Positions 8,274 to 12,326 of a stretch of DNA of 12,326 bases are shown piece after piece (position 1 is the first letter of the stretch; each line of letters begins with the position of its first letter). This DNA is from Conidiobolus incongruus B7586 (Eukaryota; Entomophthoromycota; Entomophthoromycetes; Entomophthorales; Conidiobolaceae), in the NCBI GenBank assembly GCA_000697335.1, contig JNEM01007256.1, positions 1 through 12,326 of the forward strand. The letters run 5' to 3'. Made by a program: the position numbers and the translations under genes. The notes under the pieces were generated by a model. The model made no database searches. It was not told the DNA's origin and saw only the letters and a program-made list of their open reading frames with translations.

Positions 8274-10739
8274 TTGTATTCTGTTTTGAATGTTATACCT
8301 AGTTATTTGTCCAAATCTCTAAATTAATGTACATCTTATATAAACCATATATTTTAAATTGATCTAAATAAATTAGTGATTCTCTTGAAATATCATTTTT
8401 GCTAAACTTATAATCAAGTTCATAAAAATTATATATCTTTTCCTTTTGTGTTTAATTTTTGCTTCAATATATAGATTAAGAGATTATATTTAATTGAAAT
8501 ATTTCAAATAAATTATTAACGAATTTTTAATAGCCAAATATTTATTTTTTAGCTTAAATGAAATAGTGCTATAGTCAGTATATTTCAGATACACAGAAAG
8601 TTAAATACTTATTAATTTTTATAGGGTTATAAAAATGTTTTATAAAATGTATGATATATAGTATCTTTTTATTCAAACGAGACCGTGTAATTTTTTAATA
8701 TTTAATTTATATTTGCCAAATGAACTTGTGATAGACTATGCTATTGGAGCATATATTAAAGTATATGTACGTATAAAATAATATTTTATGAATTCTCAAA
8801 TACCTATCACTAAATATAATTTTGATAAATATACCCTCACTCACAGGCTCTATATTATATAAATATTTTATTGAATCCTACAGTTTGCATAGAATGGATA
8901 CTATCACGTAATATTAATATTAATATCACATAATTATTTTATATTTCAATCGGAATTTTAAAATTAATTATTAATATTGTTTCAATAGAATGTAATATAG
9001 ATTATAGGTTTGAAAATAAGTTAGCATTACAATATTTAAAATATTTCTTTGAAATCAATATAAAGTAAATATAAGTTAATTTCTCTAGAAATTACTATTA
9101 TCAAGGCTTTTCAATTGATAATAATAAAATTTTGAATAATTGATTTTCAATGATTGTGTTCATTCATCATAGAACTTAATTGTGAATTTATTAATATATT
9201 TTTCATATATAATTATATGGATATAATAAGTATATATTTAAGTATAATAGGTATTAAACTCTATTGTTTTTTTCATTAGCAATAAAAATTATATTAAAAT
9301 AGGGATAACTAATTTTATTGTTGTTCTGCAACAGTGTTGATTTAGGATATAATTTTTCATAAATTGAATATTCGTACAGAGATATATTATGATTATATTG
9401 AGTGGTCAAGTGATTATATAATAATTAGTTACCATATTTAAATAATCTATAAATAATAAAAGATTTACCGGTTTAGTTGAATTCTATTTCTAGTAATTAT
9501 TCTTCCAGGAAAACAGCGATATTTCAGCATATATCAATTTTCAATAATATATTACTAGAATTTTATTAAATTGCAATAAATCGGATTTTTACCAGATGGA
9601 TTATTCATTAGATCTTTAATTATAACTTCATCCTGTATAAAATATATCCCAATTATAACTATATTAAAAATAGAGCAGCTATGTATAAATTTTTATAATG
9701 ATTAAGCCACTAAATCAATATAAATCACTTTGTAATATTTTTTATAAAATTAATAGAGCCATGTAATGGATTATTATTCATTGATAATATACTAGTAATT
9801 TACAATGTTATGAATATTAACACGATTATAAATGTTTTTACCTATATAAATATACAAATTGATGAGTTATATATTCTTGCACTAATTAAAGAAGAAATTA
9901 GGAAATTTAAAAATTATACTCGAATACGTAATTATTATGAAATTCCTACTTAGTTCCAATTTTTGAAAAATAATTGTGTCGAAAATTATTAAGAAATATG
10001 TAACGGTAGGATTTTACAAAAAAATTACTGGCTCAAAAGATTACATTGCAAGATGGTTCAATAGGTAAGCTTGTTATTTCTATATCCATAAATACTATCC
10101 AAATACGTTTATTTAAAATTATTGATATGTTTTGATATATCAACTAATTATAATATAAATTTGACTTAAAAATTCACTATATATTATATATTAGTATATA
10201 TTTTTTAATTATGTCCTAAAACTCTTCTATTAAATCTTTTGAATAATATAATCTTTTCCCAAGATTAAATATAAATAGTTATTATACCGGTATACATTTA
10301 ATTAAACAACCCAATTTTCTTTTTGCTTCGATATTTGAATATTTTCACAACATATATACTATTTATGAATTCTATTAATTAATAATCGGAGGTTAACTAG
10401 TGATGGATTTTTAAAATTTACTATATTACCTTCAACCTTCAAATCGAAATCAAATATTGCTTACATACTTATCCATAATTATAGTTTAAGCCTATTTTTG
10501 AAAATATATCAATATATTATCAAAAAAAAATAAGAAATAATTTTGATTTTATATCAAATTGTAAAAATTCATTGATTTTGAAATCATTTTAAAAATATTT
10601 GAGCATATCAAAATTTTTATTTTTTAATTTGTTCGGAAATAATTAATGGGTCTTAAATTTTTTGCATAAAATTAATAAGTTAGAATATTAAGGGTATAAC
10701 ATTCTCAAAGCTGTATAAAATTTTTTGATAATACTTTCG
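8274..10739. other. AT-rich non-coding stretch downstream of the gene
   Basis: No coding frame, RNA gene or transposon end could be supported on either strand. CpG is present at low density throughout, as in the 2714-7440 stretch and unlike the two window edges, so this part seems less affected by the mutation process seen in the transposons. The first 100-150 bases probably contain the 3' untranslated region of the zinc-cluster gene. Confidence 0.55.
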
Positions 10740-12326
10740 TATTAGTTCTTCATTTTAATATCAAATATTTATTGATCCAAGTAAAAATATTAATATCTTA
10801 GCTCACTGCTATTAATTTATAATACATTGTATAATATATATCTATAAATTAAGAAAGAAAAAATGGTAGTTTTATAATTTAAGGTTATTAAAACATATTG
10901 GTAATTTTGAAAAATTTACTATATACAAAATATATAGAATTATCAATTTATTCATGCTGTATATGTCCATTAATTAATAATAATTTGATAATTAAAATTT
11001 TTTGATTAATAATATATTATGGGATTTAACTTTATTTCAAATAAATAATAATTATTATTATGGATTTTAATAAGAATTTTTTAAGAATATATAGATATTT
11101 TTATAAATAAATTACAAAAATAAATATACCATATAAAATCAATACTCTGGATTATCATTAATTACTCTTTATTATACTTTTAATAAAGGTTTGATATTGA
11201 ACAAATTGATCTTTTTATTTAAAATTTAAATTTAATATTTATAAATTAAATATGTTATGAAAGTTTTTTTTTATAAGCTGATGTTTTAATTGCTTAAGGT
11301 AATTATAATCATATAGGTTATAGTCTAGTGAATATACTAGATATGATAGTTTTTTCTAACTATTCTTAATTATAAAATATTTGATAACTTTTATTTTTTA
11401 TATTTTATAATTATTATTCATTATAATATATATCCTAAAATTATATTAAAAACCTAAAATTTAATATAATTTTATTTAAAAAAAATAAAATTAATTATTA
11501 ATTATATTCTTTTTAAAAGGATAAAAAGAAAATACTTTATTATAATTCATATTAATAGTTAATATTTACTTATAAATAAAATATTTATTTATTAAAATTT
11601 CTTAAAATGATTGTTTCAACTTAATAAAGTATTTTTATTTGCTCTTATAAAGAATTATATAAAAAAATTTTTAATTTATTTATTATAATCACTTATTATT
11701 AAATTTTTGATATTAAATAGTCTTAATAAGTTCTATTAAATTATAGGTATTTAAATTTCTATTTAGAATTTAACTTAATTTAAAATCATTAATATTATAT
11801 TTTATTGATTAATCCATTTTCTAATATAAATATATATAATATATTTAAATTGTTAGTATTAATATATTTTGACAACATTTTAGTTAAAATAAAAGGATAT
11901 TTTTTAATATATTTTTTTACTTTATTAATAATTCCATTATATTAGTCAAAATTATTATTTTGGATTTTAATTTGTTTTTTATTATTTTTTCTATTTTAAA
12001 ATAATTTACCTAATAATATATAGTTAAATTTAAAAAGGTTTTATTATTAAAAATGATTATAAAATTTTGATAAATTTCAAAATGATCTATTTGATTATTA
12101 AATTAATATAAACATTTATATTAATTATTATTAATTAATATAAATATAATTAAATTAAACCATAAAGTTTTAAAGATTAGGTTTTTGGTAAAAAAAAATA
12201 TAATATATATTAGTTTTCAAAATTTCTTTATAAAATTAAATTTATTAATTATTTTATTAATAACTTCAATAATTTATAATTAAATTAACTTAAATTAATT
12301 ATTTTGAATAAGCTATTTTATATATT
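10740..12326. other. CpG-free, extremely AT-rich block, probably decayed repeat DNA
   Basis: There is no CpG from 10740 to the window end, and from about 11280 onward C and G become sparse and long A/T runs dominate, much like the transposon nest at the other edge. I found no Tc1 end motif (CACTAACCT or AGGTTAGTG) here and no readable transposase. The sequences around 11528-11541 and 11624-11637 form a short inverted match built on AATAAAGTATTTT, which might mark a small element. The family of the block cannot be told from sequence alone. Confidence 0.45.
11315..11390 (+). other. tRNA-like fold, possible tRNA relic or tRNA-derived repeat
   Basis: The segment is 76 bases, tRNA length. AGGTTAT at the start pairs over 7 positions with ATAACTT at the end (one G-T). 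TCTA (11324-11327) pairs with TAGA (11338-11341) around a loop that starts GTG, and TAGTCTAGTG matches the box A pattern and resembles the start of tRNA-Glu. ATAGTT and AACTAT (11346-11363) make an anticodon-like stem with TTC in the loop. A T-run follows at 11394-11399. Against a working gene: the loop and linker lengths are off by a few bases, the T arm pairs poorly and lacks TTCRA, and no CCGG-type stem strength remains. Inference: a decayed tRNA-derived sequence, or chance. Confidence 0.3.

Overview
The window is about 12.3 kb of extremely AT-rich eukaryotic DNA. I read it as fungal because its only convincing protein gene encodes a Zn(II)2Cys6 zinc-cluster transcription factor, a family largely confined to fungi, and because its transposons show CpA-to-TpA decay like fungal repeat-induced point mutation (RIP). 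I cannot name the species or phylum. The low GC of the gene itself suggests a genome that is AT-rich overall.

Layout. Positions 1-2125 are a nest of three copies of one Tc1/mariner (DD34E-type) DNA transposon. Copy 1 (186-1753, plus strand) is complete end to end, and its terminal repeats have an inverted-repeat/direct-repeat design. It sits at a TA inside copy 2 (minus strand; 1-183 and 1756-1993, running off the left edge). Copy 2 sits at a TA inside the right end of copy 3 (1996-2123). Each visible junction carries the expected TA. The copy 1 transposase (507-1523) can be followed in one frame through about 23 TAA/TAG stops with no frameshift.

Positions 2126-7440 are non-coding AT-rich sequence with no gene I can support. 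A TATA box at 7458-7465 leads into the zinc-cluster gene at 7536-8261 (241 residues, uninterrupted), followed by AATAAA signals. From 8274 to about 10740 there is again nothing recognisable. From about 10740 to the right edge the DNA has no CpG at all and becomes more AT-rich. It looks like a second strongly mutated repeat block, and the only structure I see in it is a tRNA-like fold at 11315-11390.

Together this is one regulatory gene in a gene desert, flanked on both sides by CpG-free, probably RIP-type decayed repeat DNA. No metabolic cluster, operon or novel multi-gene system is visible. The most informative content is the self-nested transposon and its mutation pattern.
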